Source of the DNA: FEN-680 sp036845225
Lineage (GTDB): Bacteria > Actinomycetota > Geothermincolia > Fen-727 > Anoxymicrobiaceae
Length of the DNA stretch: 19,952 nt
Reading direction: 5' to 3'
NCBI GenBank assembly: GCA_036845225.1
Contig: DAIUEJ010000046.1
Location: 1 to 19,952, forward strand
In this document: positions 7,353 to 15,140 of the stretch, in pieces
Position numbering within the stretch: position 1 is the stretch's first letter
Layout of the letters: every line of letters begins with the position of its first letter
The notes under the pieces: model-generated
Database searches by the model: none
The model's input: only the letters and a program-made list of their open reading frames with translations
Told to the model about the DNA's origin: nothing
Position numbers and translations under genes: made by a program

Positions 7353-8108
7353 CTAGCGGAACCGCATATTATAGGTGTTCCCGAACCACTTCGGGCCGGC
7401 GACCCCGACCGGGAACAGGTACTTCGAGCCCAGGATGTCGGTGACCGCGAAGCGCCCCTTGACGGCGTCGGGCTCCAGGAAGCTTGAAAGCGGGTCGAGC
7501 TCGGAGTCGCCGAGGGCCACCGAAACTTCCGCGTCGTACGAGTCGTGTATCACTTCGATGGGCCGGATGAGCCAGACCGGGTTCACCGCGAAGCACTGCC
7601 CGATGCCGCCGACGCTGAAGGTCTTGATGTCGAAGACAGGAGGCGGCGACACCTGCGACGCGCCGCGCGTTCCTTCCATCGCCAGCACCTCCACGCCGCG
7701 CCGGGTGACCGTCGCCTTGATGCCCTGGTCGTCCTCCTCGTAGGTGATGACGGCCGCCTTCTTGGGGTACCCGAGCATCTCGCGACCCAGCACCAGCGCG
7801 GTGTCGTCATCGACGACCATCCAGCAGCAGTGCAGGCCTTCCCCGAGTGGCGTCTTCACGTGCAGGAGCGCGGCCGCCTCCTTGTAGGGGACGGTGAAGC
7901 CCGGCTGCTTGTAGTCGACCACAAAGAGCGTCGCGCGGGGCGGGTCCGCGGGCTGTATGCCCCAGGGCAGTATCTTCCTCGCCTCGCCTACCTTGAGCGG
8001 CACGTCCGCCAGGATGAACCGCGAGTTCTCCCAAAGCTTGCCCTTGACGCCGCCCTTCACCACGTGCCGCGTGCCGAAGTCCATTATCTTCTCACCTATG
8101 TGCGCCAT
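7353..8108 (-). CDS. Acetoacetate decarboxylase family protein
   Basis: 251 residues, the normal length for the family. The signature GREMLGYPKK (108-117) contains the two adjacent lysines (K116, K117), of which the first is the Schiff-base lysine in clostridial acetoacetate decarboxylase. YKEAA near 75-79 carries a glutamate at the expected acid position. The true family includes enzymes that are not decarboxylases, such as aldolase-dehydratases, so the reaction is open: decarboxylation of a beta-keto acid is the default guess. AAGGAGG lies just upstream of the ATG, 12 bases separate it from the regulator gene upstream, and the thioesterase follows. The three form one operon. Confidence 0.88.
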   Translation of the reverse strand: MAHIGEKIMDFGTRHVVKGGVKGKLWENSRFILADVPLKVGEARKILPWGIQPADPPRATLFVVDYKQPGFTVPYKEAAALLHVKTPLGEGLHCCWMVVDDDTALVLGREMLGYPKKAAVITYEEDDQGIKATVTRRGVEVLAMEGTRGASQVSPPPVFDIKTFSVGGIGQCFAVNPVWLIRPIEVIHDSYDAEVSVALGDSELDPLSSFLEPDAVKGRFAVTDILGSKYLFPVGVAGPKWFGNTYNMRFR

Positions 8109-8120
8109 CTCCAGCCCTCC

Positions 8121-8984
8121 TTACCGGGACCGCTCACCCTGGTGCTCGCCCGATACGTTCCACTGCTGTATCCAGGCGATGGTATCCAGGAGCTTGTCCG
8201 CGGTGTAGCTCTTGTCGATGCTCATGAGCAGGCTCGCGGTCTCCAGGAAACCGACCAGCACGTAGCTCATGATATCTATATCGTCCACCGGCGGCAGCCG
8301 CCCTTCCTCGATGGCTTTGACCAGGTCCCTCTTGACCGTCATCGCGATCGAGGTGTAGATGTCTTTCCGCTTCGCCTCCAGGCGCGGGTCGTCTTCCACC
8401 GTGCTGTGCAGCACCTGCAGGACGTCGACGAACTGCGGGTAGGACTTGAGCACGACCTCGCCTCTCTTCCGCAGCCTCATCAAGGGATCTTTCTCGTCGC
8501 GTATCTCCTGCCAGACCCCGCTGAACATCGCCTCGAACACGCCGTCTATGCATTCTATGAACAGCGCCAGCTTGCTGGGGAAGTAGAGGTAGAAGGTGCT
8601 GTGCCCCACGCCGAGCGCGTCCGTGATGTCGGTTATCTTCGTCTGGTGATATCCCTTGCGCGCGAATAGCTCGACCGCCTTGTCGATTATCTGCCGCTTT
8701 CTTTCGGGAGTGACGCCCGCATTCCTCGACGGCCCGGACTTCTTTTTCCTCTCTGAGTCCATGACCCCGCGGATGCGCGCGACGGGAAAGCCCGTGTCGC
8801 GCAGGCGGCGGATCTCGTTGAGCTCGTCGACGTGGGTGGGGCTGTAGTAGGCCATGGTCTTGCTGGTGCGCTCGGGCGGCGAGACAAGTCCCTCGCGGAT
8901 GTAATAGTGGATGGTCCCCCGCGGTATGCCTGTGAGCTCCTCGAGGTCGGATATCTTGAGCGGCCTGTCCGCTGCGTTCGGCAA
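8121..8984 (-). CDS. Transcriptional regulator with MerR and TetR DNA-binding domains
   Basis: 287 residues combining two complete DNA-binding domains. Residues about 9-77 are a MerR-type winged helix (ISDLEELTGIPRGTIHYYIR, then the wing and LNEIRRLRDTGFPVARI). A basic linker (78-95, rich in K and R) leads to a TetR domain at about 95-287: IIDKAVELFARKGYHQTKIT, then ITDALGVGHSTFYLYFPSK. The C-terminal helical region would bind a ligand and dimerise. The TTG start at 8984 is supported by AAGGAG 5 bases upstream. It heads an operon with the decarboxylase-family and thioesterase genes and is divergent from the URO-D-family gene, so it probably controls both sides, perhaps in response to an acyl-CoA. 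That ligand is a guess. Confidence 0.9.
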   Translation of the reverse strand: MPNAADRPLKISDLEELTGIPRGTIHYYIREGLVSPPERTSKTMAYYSPTHVDELNEIRRLRDTGFPVARIRGVMDSERKKKSGPSRNAGVTPERKRQIIDKAVELFARKGYHQTKITDITDALGVGHSTFYLYFPSKLALFIECIDGVFEAMFSGVWQEIRDEKDPLMRLRKRGEVVLKSYPQFVDVLQVLHSTVEDDPRLEAKRKDIYTSIAMTVKRDLVKAIEEGRLPPVDDIDIMSYVLVGFLETASLLMSIDKSYTADKLLDTIAWIQQWNVSGEHQGERSR

Positions 8985-9020
8985 GGATTCTCCTTCGTAT
9001 TATGTAGTGATTGTTAAGTG

Positions 9021-9049
9021 ATTCTATGAAGTTGCGCCTTGATTGTCAA
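9021..9049 (-). promoter_or_regulatory. Strong promoter of the MerR-TetR operon
   Basis: Read on the minus strand, TTGACA (9044-9049) and TAGAAT (9021-9026) are exactly 17 bases apart, a near-consensus sigma70-type promoter about 37 bases upstream of the TTG start. Direct repeats AGTGATT at 9006-9012 and 9017-9023, one helical turn apart, overlap the -10 and the start point and are candidate operator sites. Confidence 0.75.
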
Positions 9050-9060
9050 GGGGGCGAGGG

Positions 9061-9108
9061 TTGACAGGCGTGTCGATACATGCCTCTAATCCCGCTGATT
9101 ATCGATAA
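9061..9108 (+). promoter_or_regulatory. Divergent promoter and palindrome for the URO-D-family gene
   Basis: TTGACA (9061-9066) and TCTAAT (9085-9090), 18 bases apart, form a good promoter. Its -35 lies 11 bases from the -35 of the divergent promoter, so one bound protein could affect both. A perfect palindrome TTATCGATAA (9099-9108) lies at the expected start point. Further downstream, GACAAGT occurs twice (9132-9138, 9153-9159), 21 bases apart. Confidence 0.65.
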
Positions 9109-9215
9109 GTGGCACCGGAGACGGCAGGCAGGACAAGTTACAGAACTGGACTGACAAGTCATTCCCAATCGGTGAGCATCTAAGGGAGTGTCTATCCGGA
9201 AGAAAGGAGACGTCC

Positions 9216-10400
9216 ATGGGCGCAGGTGACTTCGCCGTGATCGGCACAGGCGAGGTGCCGACCGGCAATTTCCCGGAGAGATCCGAGTTCGAGATCGCTT
9301 ATGAAGTGAGCAGGCAGGCGATCCGGGACGCGGGCATCGACTTCTTCGCGAGCAGGTACGGCGGCATCACCCAGCACGAGATGTTCTTCGACATCCACAA
9401 GGCCGACGCGGCGCTCCTCAAGACCGTCAGCGACCTCGGCATGATCGACGCCCAGGGCCTGTCCTACGCCGGCATGGGCAGGGTCTTCCAACTGCTGTTC
9501 CCATCGGTGCCTGTGATATCGGGCGTTGACGGCGCGGCGGACGATTGCCAGTTCCAGTTCGTGGAGCGCTCGGTGATGGGCCCCGACGAGTACTCGCGCA
9601 TCGCGGAGAAGGGGCCGTTCAAGTTCATGGTGTCGAAGCTGTGGGCGACCCACCCGGACTTCCGCAGCTGGTTTGGCGTGTGGCGCGGGCTCAGCGGGCT
9701 GGGGGCCGACTCGGTCAGGATCAAGCGCGCCACAAAGAGCCTTCAAAGGGAGACGGGCATGGTGTCGCTCGTCGGGCCCAACCTCGCGTTCACCCCCCTG
9801 GAGTGGATATCGATAACGCTGCGCTCGTGCCAGGACTTCATGCTCGACCTCTTCAGGCACCCCGACGAACTGATGGAGGGCAGCCGGGCCTTCATGGGAT
9901 TCCTGCAGCACATAGGCTTGGGCCTGGCAAAGGTGAGCGGCAATCCCCGGGTGTTTCTGGGCGGCAACAGGACCAGCGCCACCTTCCTGAGCCCGAAGCA
10001 GTTCGAGAAGTTCGCGCTCGCGGAGTGGGTGGAGATGTGCACCTACTTCGTGAGGCACGGCATCACGCCCATCCTCCACATGGACAGCGAGTGGACCCCG
10101 TTCTTCAAGTACTTCAAGCACCTGCCCGCGCGCAAGTGCATCCTCAACCTCGACGGCACCTCCGACATCTTCAAGGCCAAGGAGGTGCTTGGCGACCACA
10201 TGTGCATCATGGGGGACGTGCCCGCGACGCTGCTCAAGCTCGGCGAGCCCGAGGAGGTCGACGAGTACTGCCGCCGCCTCATCGAAGAGGTAGGCGCCGG
10301 TGGCGGCTTCATCCTGGGGTCGGGCTGCACGGTGCCGGTGGACGCGAAGCCCGAGAACGTGAAAGCGATGATCGCGAGCGTGCGCAGGTACAAGCCCTAA
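9216..10400 (+). CDS. Uroporphyrinogen decarboxylase (URO-D) family protein with thiolase-like N-terminus
   Basis: 394 residues. From about residue 42 the protein resembles the URO-D/methyltransferase superfamily: RYGGITQHEMFFD (47-59), GPDEYSRI (122-129), LHMDSEWTPFFKY (287-299) and the typical end GGGFILGSGCTVPVDAKPEN (362-381). In zinc-dependent corrinoid methyltransferases of this superfamily a His-x-Cys pair and a late Cys bind zinc. Here the equivalent positions appear to be H288, D290 and C371, so classical methyltransferase activity is uncertain. Residues 5-41 (AVIGTGEVPTGNFPERSE...) instead look like the start of SCP2-type thiolases. AAAGGAG stands 6 bases before the ATG. The gene is divergent from the MerR-TetR operon and shares its control region. 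Genuine haem-pathway URO-D activity is unlikely because there are no haem genes nearby. Confidence 0.82.
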   Translation: MGAGDFAVIGTGEVPTGNFPERSEFEIAYEVSRQAIRDAGIDFFASRYGGITQHEMFFDIHKADAALLKTVSDLGMIDAQGLSYAGMGRVFQLLFPSVPVISGVDGAADDCQFQFVERSVMGPDEYSRIAEKGPFKFMVSKLWATHPDFRSWFGVWRGLSGLGADSVRIKRATKSLQRETGMVSLVGPNLAFTPLEWISITLRSCQDFMLDLFRHPDELMEGSRAFMGFLQHIGLGLAKVSGNPRVFLGGNRTSATFLSPKQFEKFALAEWVEMCTYFVRHGITPILHMDSEWTPFFKYFKHLPARKCILNLDGTSDIFKAKEVLGDHMCIMGDVPATLLKLGEPEEVDEYCRRLIEEVGAGGGFILGSGCTVPVDAKPENVKAMIASVRRYKP

Positions 10401-10525
10401 CCGCTGGCTCGCTGCCCTCCCCGAAACTCTGACCCCGCCAGCATGTTATTATGAAGAACGCAATGCGGCAGGCCATGTCACGAAAACTCCGGGACTGCCG
10501 ATAATGTTATGGTCGGATTCCTGCC

Positions 10526-10598
10526 CACTTTGAGAGGGGCGGGGACGGCGCGAGTGAAGCCGCCCGGGGCAACCGGTGCTCTGTTGCGGCTTCAAGTG
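10526..10598 (+). promoter_or_regulatory. Candidate structured leader RNA (three-helix junction)
   Basis: Three helices can be drawn just before the ATG at 10604. P1 joins CACTT(t)GAG (10526-10534) to TTCAAGTG (10591-10598). P2 joins GGGCGG (10537-10542) to CCGCCC (10560-10565). P3 joins GCAAC (10569-10573) to GTTGC (10583-10587). No Shine-Dalgarno is visible before the ATG. No known riboswitch class fits fully. Confidence 0.3.
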
Positions 10599-10603
10599 TA
10601 TCT

Positions 10604-11725
10604 ATGCAAGAACAACTGGACAGCGATAGCGTTACCTCGCCGAAGCAAAGGCGGTTCTGGCTGTACGCGCTCATCGCGGTCGGCGTCAGCGTAGCGGCCC
10701 TCGCGGTCCTTTCGCTCGCGACCATGGACCGCAACACCTTCAAGACCCTCTCCCACATCGAAGTCTTCTCCATCGTCATGGTCACCGTGCTGGTCCTCGG
10801 GCGCTGGGCGGGCGAAGTCCTGCGGTACACGCTCATCATCAAGGGTATCGGAAGGCGCCTGTCGTACGGCAAGACGGCCAGGGCGGTCCTTGGTGCGGCT
10901 TTCACGGGCGCGGTCACGCCCTATCGCTCGGCGTCGTTCCCGAGCCAGGTGTTCTTCCTCACGCGGTACGGGCTCACCGGAGGCGAGGCGACGGCGGTAT
11001 CTCTCATGGGCGGGGCGATATCCCTGCTGGTGATGACTCTCGCGATGCCGATAGTTCTTATCCTGAGCCTCTCCAGGATACACGTCAGCGTCGGCGTGAG
11101 CACGGTCATCATCTGCATCGCGTTCATCGCGTTCTTCTCGTTCATGGTCGCGGTCTACTCGATGAAGGACCCCGCGCGGGTCACGAGGATCCTGCGGCGC
11201 ATCACACCGCGCTCGTGGAGGAGCAAGCCGAAGTACGAGCGGTTCGAGACGCGCCTCACCAAGGGCTTGGCGGACTTCTCGAAGAGCTTGCGGACGCTGC
11301 TCAGGGCTAAGAAGAGCGTCCTGCTGGCGATTATCCTGCTGACAGTGCTGTTCTGGTTCGCCGGGGCTTTCACCGCGTCGTGGATACTGCGCGGGCTCGG
11401 CTATCCGCAGTTCTTCTGGAAGGCGCTGCTCGGGCAGATGCTGGTGACGAGCATACTGCCGTTCACGCCCGTGCCGGGCGACGGCGGCGTCGCCGAGGTC
11501 GCCTTCGCCAGTATCTTCAGCATCTTCATCGCGAAGAACACGCTGGCGCTTGTCACGATGGCGTGGCGGTTCTTCATGCTCTACCTGCCTCTGGTCGGGC
11601 TCGGCATCTTCTTCATCCTCGCGGCGAACGACGCACGCAGGATCGGCGCCGAGCACGCGACGACCACGCACTGGGTGCCGGAAGGCCACGCTCCGTCGGC
11701 GGAGCCTGTCCCGGACGAGGCCTGA
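10604..11725 (+). CDS. Flippase-like integral membrane protein (LPG synthase TM-region / UPF0104 family)
   Basis: 373 residues with about eight membrane helices, beginning near 18-40 and ending near 322-340. Family signatures are TPYRSASFPSQ (105-115) followed by RYGLTGGEATAVSLM, and PFTPVPGDGGVAE (286-298), both typical of the lysylphosphatidylglycerol synthase transmembrane region. The C-terminal synthetase domain of MprF is absent, so this is the stand-alone membrane part, often thought to move or present lipids across the membrane. The start at 10604 has no clear Shine-Dalgarno, and a possible folded leader precedes it. Two more membrane-protein genes follow on the same strand at 100-base spacings. 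Confidence 0.86.
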   Translation: MQEQLDSDSVTSPKQRRFWLYALIAVGVSVAALAVLSLATMDRNTFKTLSHIEVFSIVMVTVLVLGRWAGEVLRYTLIIKGIGRRLSYGKTARAVLGAAFTGAVTPYRSASFPSQVFFLTRYGLTGGEATAVSLMGGAISLLVMTLAMPIVLILSLSRIHVSVGVSTVIICIAFIAFFSFMVAVYSMKDPARVTRILRRITPRSWRSKPKYERFETRLTKGLADFSKSLRTLLRAKKSVLLAIILLTVLFWFAGAFTASWILRGLGYPQFFWKALLGQMLVTSILPFTPVPGDGGVAEVAFASIFSIFIAKNTLALVTMAWRFFMLYLPLVGLGIFFILAANDARRIGAEHATTTHWVPEGHAPSAEPVPDEA

Positions 11726-11831
11726 CAGTCCATGTTGTTCGTCTTACACCAATCTCCCTGTTTCCCTGGGAGCAGCCATTACGGCATTGTCATCATGTTG
11801 TGGAAACCAGAGTGGAAAGTGACTGAGTCAT

Positions 11832-12506
11832 ATGTTCTGTCAGCAGTGCGGGTCGGTCGTGCAGGAGGGGCAGACCTTCTGTGACGACTGCAGCAGGAAG
11901 ATATTCGCGCAGCAGCAGGCAGCGCCGGGGGAGGTGTTCGCAGGCCAGCCGCCGGTGACCCCGCCCGAGCAGGTCACGCAGTACCTCGACCAGCATTCGA
12001 CCGGCGTGCAGTACGCGCCACAAGCGGCGCAACTGGCTGCCGTGAGCAGGTCCGACAACGCGCACCTGGTGCTCGGCCTCACCCTCGGGGCGATGGTGAG
12101 CGGGCTCGTCGTCATCCTGTCCACTTTCCTGACCTGGGTTTCTTCCGACGGCTTTGAGTTCGTGGTGTCGGTCAACCCCACGGGCTGGGCTTTCCTCACC
12201 AAAGGCGGCAGCGTCGGGGGCAACTTCGCCTGGATCAGGGCGGAGGGGATACTGTACTTCAGCGGCCTCTGGTCGATACTCGCCGGGCTCGGCATCATCG
12301 CCGGGGCGGTCATGCTGCTGGTCGGCTACAGGCAGGGCGGGCGCGTCGCGGGCGTTGCGGCCATCGTCGGCGTCTTCGCCGCGGCGATCAACCTTGTGAT
12401 GACTTTCAAGCTGGAGAACGGCATTGGCATCGGCATCTGGTTGTTCCTGCTTTTCTCGATAGCCGCGGTCTTCTGCGGCGAGTTCGCCACGCGCAAGTCC
12501 ACCTGA
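11832..12506 (+). CDS. Zinc-ribbon membrane protein
   Basis: 224 residues. The first 20 residues form a zinc ribbon, FCQQCG then FCDDC, with C3, C6, C17 and C20 as ligands. A glutamine/proline-rich cytoplasmic linker (about 25-75) follows, then four membrane helices near 78-100, 141-165, 173-190 and 199-216. Such zinc-ribbon-plus-membrane proteins are common and mostly uncharacterised. The ribbon might bind a protein partner or act as a folding module. The ribosome binding site before the ATG is weak. It stands between the flippase-like and MMPL genes and may function with them; nothing in the sequence proves this. Confidence 0.83.
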   Translation: MFCQQCGSVVQEGQTFCDDCSRKIFAQQQAAPGEVFAGQPPVTPPEQVTQYLDQHSTGVQYAPQAAQLAAVSRSDNAHLVLGLTLGAMVSGLVVILSTFLTWVSSDGFEFVVSVNPTGWAFLTKGGSVGGNFAWIRAEGILYFSGLWSILAGLGIIAGAVMLLVGYRQGGRVAGVAAIVGVFAAAINLVMTFKLENGIGIGIWLFLLFSIAAVFCGEFATRKST

Positions 12507-12591
12507 CGGGTTGGCGGGCCCACTTGCGGCCGCGAACCGCGACGATTAAGATTGTTCGATAATATCCAGGCCTAAATAGCTTCGAGTAGCT

Positions 12592-12606
12592 GGTTCCGTT
12601 GGAACC
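12592..12606 (+). promoter_or_regulatory. Small inverted repeat before the MMPL ribosome binding site
   Basis: GGTTCC-GTT-GGAACC, a perfect 6-base stem with 3-base loop, ends just before GGGAG (12609-12613) and the TTG start at 12619. It could be an operator or an RNA hairpin that affects translation. Confidence 0.3.
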
Positions 12607-12618
12607 CTGGGAGTTCTC

Positions 12619-15087
12619 TTGGCAGTATTCGCGAAGATCGCCAAAGCGGTAAAAGACCACCCGTGGTGGGTCATAGCGGTCTGCGCGCTCATCACCGTCA
12701 TCCTCGGTGCGGGCCTCCTGTTCCTGTCAGGCCACGTGACCTACCAGAGCCTCCTGCCCCAGAACTTCCCGAGCGTGAAGGCGCTCGATTCGCTCCGCAA
12801 GAACTTCGGCGGCGTCTCCTACGAGTACGTGCTCGTCCAAGCGCCTGACGTCACCGACAACAAGATAATCGAGTCGCTCATCGGCCTGGAGGGCTCCCTC
12901 AAGAAGGACCCGAAGCTAAATGCTCGACTGGCGACCCAGGTCGGGCCTGACGGAACGCAGGTCCCGGTCGTCCAGGACTACCTGAGCCCGTTCATCGCTG
13001 TCATGCAGCGCGAGATCTCGAGCCGCGGCATCAGGATCGACCTGGGGACAGTCACCAGTCAGATGGTCCAGCAGTTCACCGGCAAGGACTATCAGCGGCT
13101 CGTCAACGAGGACTACCTTTCCAACCCGCAAGCCTCGGGGCAGGTGGTGGGGAGGTTCATCACCCCTGACCACAAGGCCGCCCTGATCATGCTCAAGGAA
13201 GGCCCGAAGGTCACCGAGAAGCAGGAGGTCCAACTGGGGAGCGACCTCCAGGATTTCTTCAACGCGCGTTTCGGGAAGATCCCCGGGGTGCAGGTGAGCA
13301 TCTCGGGCGACGCGACACTCGCCAAGGACTTCAACACCCACATCAAGAACAAGACACTCCTGCTGTTCGTGATCGCACTCATCCTCGTGGTCCTGACGCT
13401 CTTCCTCGCCTTCAAGAGGCTGTCCGACACGTTCCTGCCCATCGTGGTGATGCTCCTCGGCGTCGTGTGGACGTTCGGCTTCACGGGGTGGGTCGGGATC
13501 GAGTACTCGGTGGCGGTGATAGCGGTCATGCCACTGCTGCTGGGGCTGGCGCTCACATTCGTCGTGCCTTTCATCGCGCGCTACTACGAGGACGCTGAGG
13601 AGGCCAGGCCCAGGCGGGGGGCCGTCGGCACGGCGCTCATCGCGGTGGGGGTTGCGATCTTCCTCGCGGCGATAACCAACTTCTTCGGGTTCCTGGTGTT
13701 CGGGTTCAGCATCCTGCCGGCGCTGCGGGACTTCGGCATGGTCTGCGCTATCGGCAACATGTTCGTCTTCGTCCTGGCGGTCACCATGCTGCCTGCCGTG
13801 ATGGACGTGCGCGAGCGCGCCACCGAGAAACGCGCGCGGGAGGCGGACCAGAACCACGCGCAGTACTTCGACGGGCTGTCGCTGCGCAAGAGCCGGGGCA
13901 TCTTCACCCGCGCCACGAACCGCGTACTCAAGTCGTTCACCAACCTGTCGGTAGCGCACTCTTTGCCGATGATAATCATCTTCGTCGTGCTGATACTCGC
14001 GGGGTTCGCCCAGATACGCGCGCTTAAGACAGACTCCGACCTGCGGAAGCTGGTGCCGGCGAGCCTTCCCGGCATGAGCGCGGACTTCACGCTGGAGAAA
14101 TACTTCGGGGGGCACCAGCAGGACGTTGTTGAGGTAACCGGCGACGTGCTCTCGCCCAAGGCGCTCAAGGCCATGAGCGACCTCGAGAGCGCGGTGGTCA
14201 ACGCGCCGGCGACGGGCGGCAAGACGGACCTCTACACGAAAGAAGGTGCAGTGGGGCTGCAGGACGCGCTGACCGCTGCCAACGGGGGCAAGCTCCCGGC
14301 GACCCGTGAGGAGGCCGTTGCGGCGGTGAAGACCGCCCAGGACAACGGCGGCTACGTGGTCGGCGGCCTGCTGAGCGCGGACAACAAGGCGGCGCTGGTA
14401 ACCTTCAACGCGAGCGGGGCGCTTTCTACTGCGGTCGTGGACCAGAAGATGGAGCTGTTAAAGGAGAACTGCCAGAAGTACCTCGTACCGGCAGGGCTCT
14501 CCTACCAGTTGGGCGGCATCACTCCGATCACGAAGGACATGACGCGGAACATCATCCCCACCGAGACGTGGTCGTCCGTGCTTTCCCTGGTGCTGTGCGC
14601 GCTGGTGCTGGTCATCATCTTCAAGTCGCTGCCCTATGGGTTGATAACGCTTACCGTAGCGCTCGCCGGGATCGCGGCGGAGATAGGCTTCCTGCGCATC
14701 ATGAACTGGCCGCTCGACATCATGACGTCCCTGGTGTCGGCGCTGGTCATCGGGGTCGGGGTGAACTTCGGAATCCTGTTCACGTACCGCTATATCGAGG
14801 AGATGCGCTCCGGCGAGAAGGGGCCCGGCGACGCGATCAGCTCCACCATGAACAACCTCGGGAGAGCCAACGTGATCGCCGCTGTGACGACCGTTGCCGC
14901 GTTCATCATCGTGATGTTCTCGGGGATCGTGCCGCTGAGAAGGTTCGGCGGGGTGACGGCGGTGGCAATCACAGTCTGCATGGTCACATCGCTGACGTTG
15001 ATGCCCGCGCTGCTTTACCGGCTATCGAGGCATGAAGCGAAAGAAGCGGTCGTCGCCGAGAGCGAACCCGAGCCCCAGGTCACTTAA
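12619..15087 (+). CDS. MMPL/RND-superfamily exporter (HAE3-like)
   Basis: 822 residues in two similar halves, as in RND transporters. Each half has one helix (near 16-38 and 449-467), a large extracytoplasmic domain (about 40-240 and 470-645) and five helices (about 246-395 and 652-799). The C-terminal half, with SLVSALVIGVGVNFGILF and the charged YRYIEEMRSGEKG loop, resembles the hydrophobe/amphiphile efflux-3 and MMPL families, which export lipids or hopanoid-like molecules. The Asp-Tyr/Phe pair normally used for proton coupling is replaced in both halves (T313-F314, N716-F717). The TTG start is supported by GGGAG 5 bases upstream. The TAA stop abuts a bidirectional terminator-like repeat. 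Confidence 0.88.
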   Translation: MAVFAKIAKAVKDHPWWVIAVCALITVILGAGLLFLSGHVTYQSLLPQNFPSVKALDSLRKNFGGVSYEYVLVQAPDVTDNKIIESLIGLEGSLKKDPKLNARLATQVGPDGTQVPVVQDYLSPFIAVMQREISSRGIRIDLGTVTSQMVQQFTGKDYQRLVNEDYLSNPQASGQVVGRFITPDHKAALIMLKEGPKVTEKQEVQLGSDLQDFFNARFGKIPGVQVSISGDATLAKDFNTHIKNKTLLLFVIALILVVLTLFLAFKRLSDTFLPIVVMLLGVVWTFGFTGWVGIEYSVAVIAVMPLLLGLALTFVVPFIARYYEDAEEARPRRGAVGTALIAVGVAIFLAAITNFFGFLVFGFSILPALRDFGMVCAIGNMFVFVLAVTMLPAVMDVRERATEKRAREADQNHAQYFDGLSLRKSRGIFTRATNRVLKSFTNLSVAHSLPMIIIFVVLILAGFAQIRALKTDSDLRKLVPASLPGMSADFTLEKYFGGHQQDVVEVTGDVLSPKALKAMSDLESAVVNAPATGGKTDLYTKEGAVGLQDALTAANGGKLPATREEAVAAVKTAQDNGGYVVGGLLSADNKAALVTFNASGALSTAVVDQKMELLKENCQKYLVPAGLSYQLGGITPITKDMTRNIIPTETWSSVLSLVLCALVLVIIFKSLPYGLITLTVALAGIAAEIGFLRIMNWPLDIMTSLVSALVIGVGVNFGILFTYRYIEEMRSGEKGPGDAISSTMNNLGRANVIAAVTTVAAFIIVMFSGIVPLRRFGGVTAVAITVCMVTSLTLMPALLYRLSRHEAKEAVVAESEPEPQVT

Positions 15088-15140
15088 CTTTCTGGGGTCA
15101 GGACTAAACTTTTTGGGGTCAGACCCCAGAAAGTTTAGTC
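15086..15140. repeat. Long palindrome, GACTAAACTTT subfamily; probable bidirectional terminator
   Basis: Arms of 19 bases, 15102-15120 and 15122-15140, pair with a single mismatch. They enclose the core GGGGTCAGACCCC, which is itself palindromic. An extra partial copy, AACTTTCTGGGGTCAG, sits at 15086-15101. The element fills the whole space between two convergent genes: the MMPL stop codon (15085-15087) overlaps its start, and the binding-protein stop codon (15139-15141) overlaps its end. Confidence 0.9.

Noticed and set aside
9216..10400. Haem-pathway uroporphyrinogen decarboxylase (hemE)
   Set aside because: The N-terminal HemE substrate motifs are absent, the N-terminus is thiolase-like, and no tetrapyrrole genes are nearby; only superfamily membership is supported.
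10526..10598. SAM-I riboswitch before the flippase-like gene
   Set aside because: Some core words match, but the P3 and P4 helices and the pseudoknot partner are missing, and the distance from GAA to GCAACC is too long. The downstream gene is also not linked to methionine or SAM. Kept only as an unnamed structured leader.
11754..11772. Terminator between the flippase-like and zinc-ribbon genes
   Set aside because: CTCCC and GGGAG can pair, but the stem is only 5 bases with no T-run after it.
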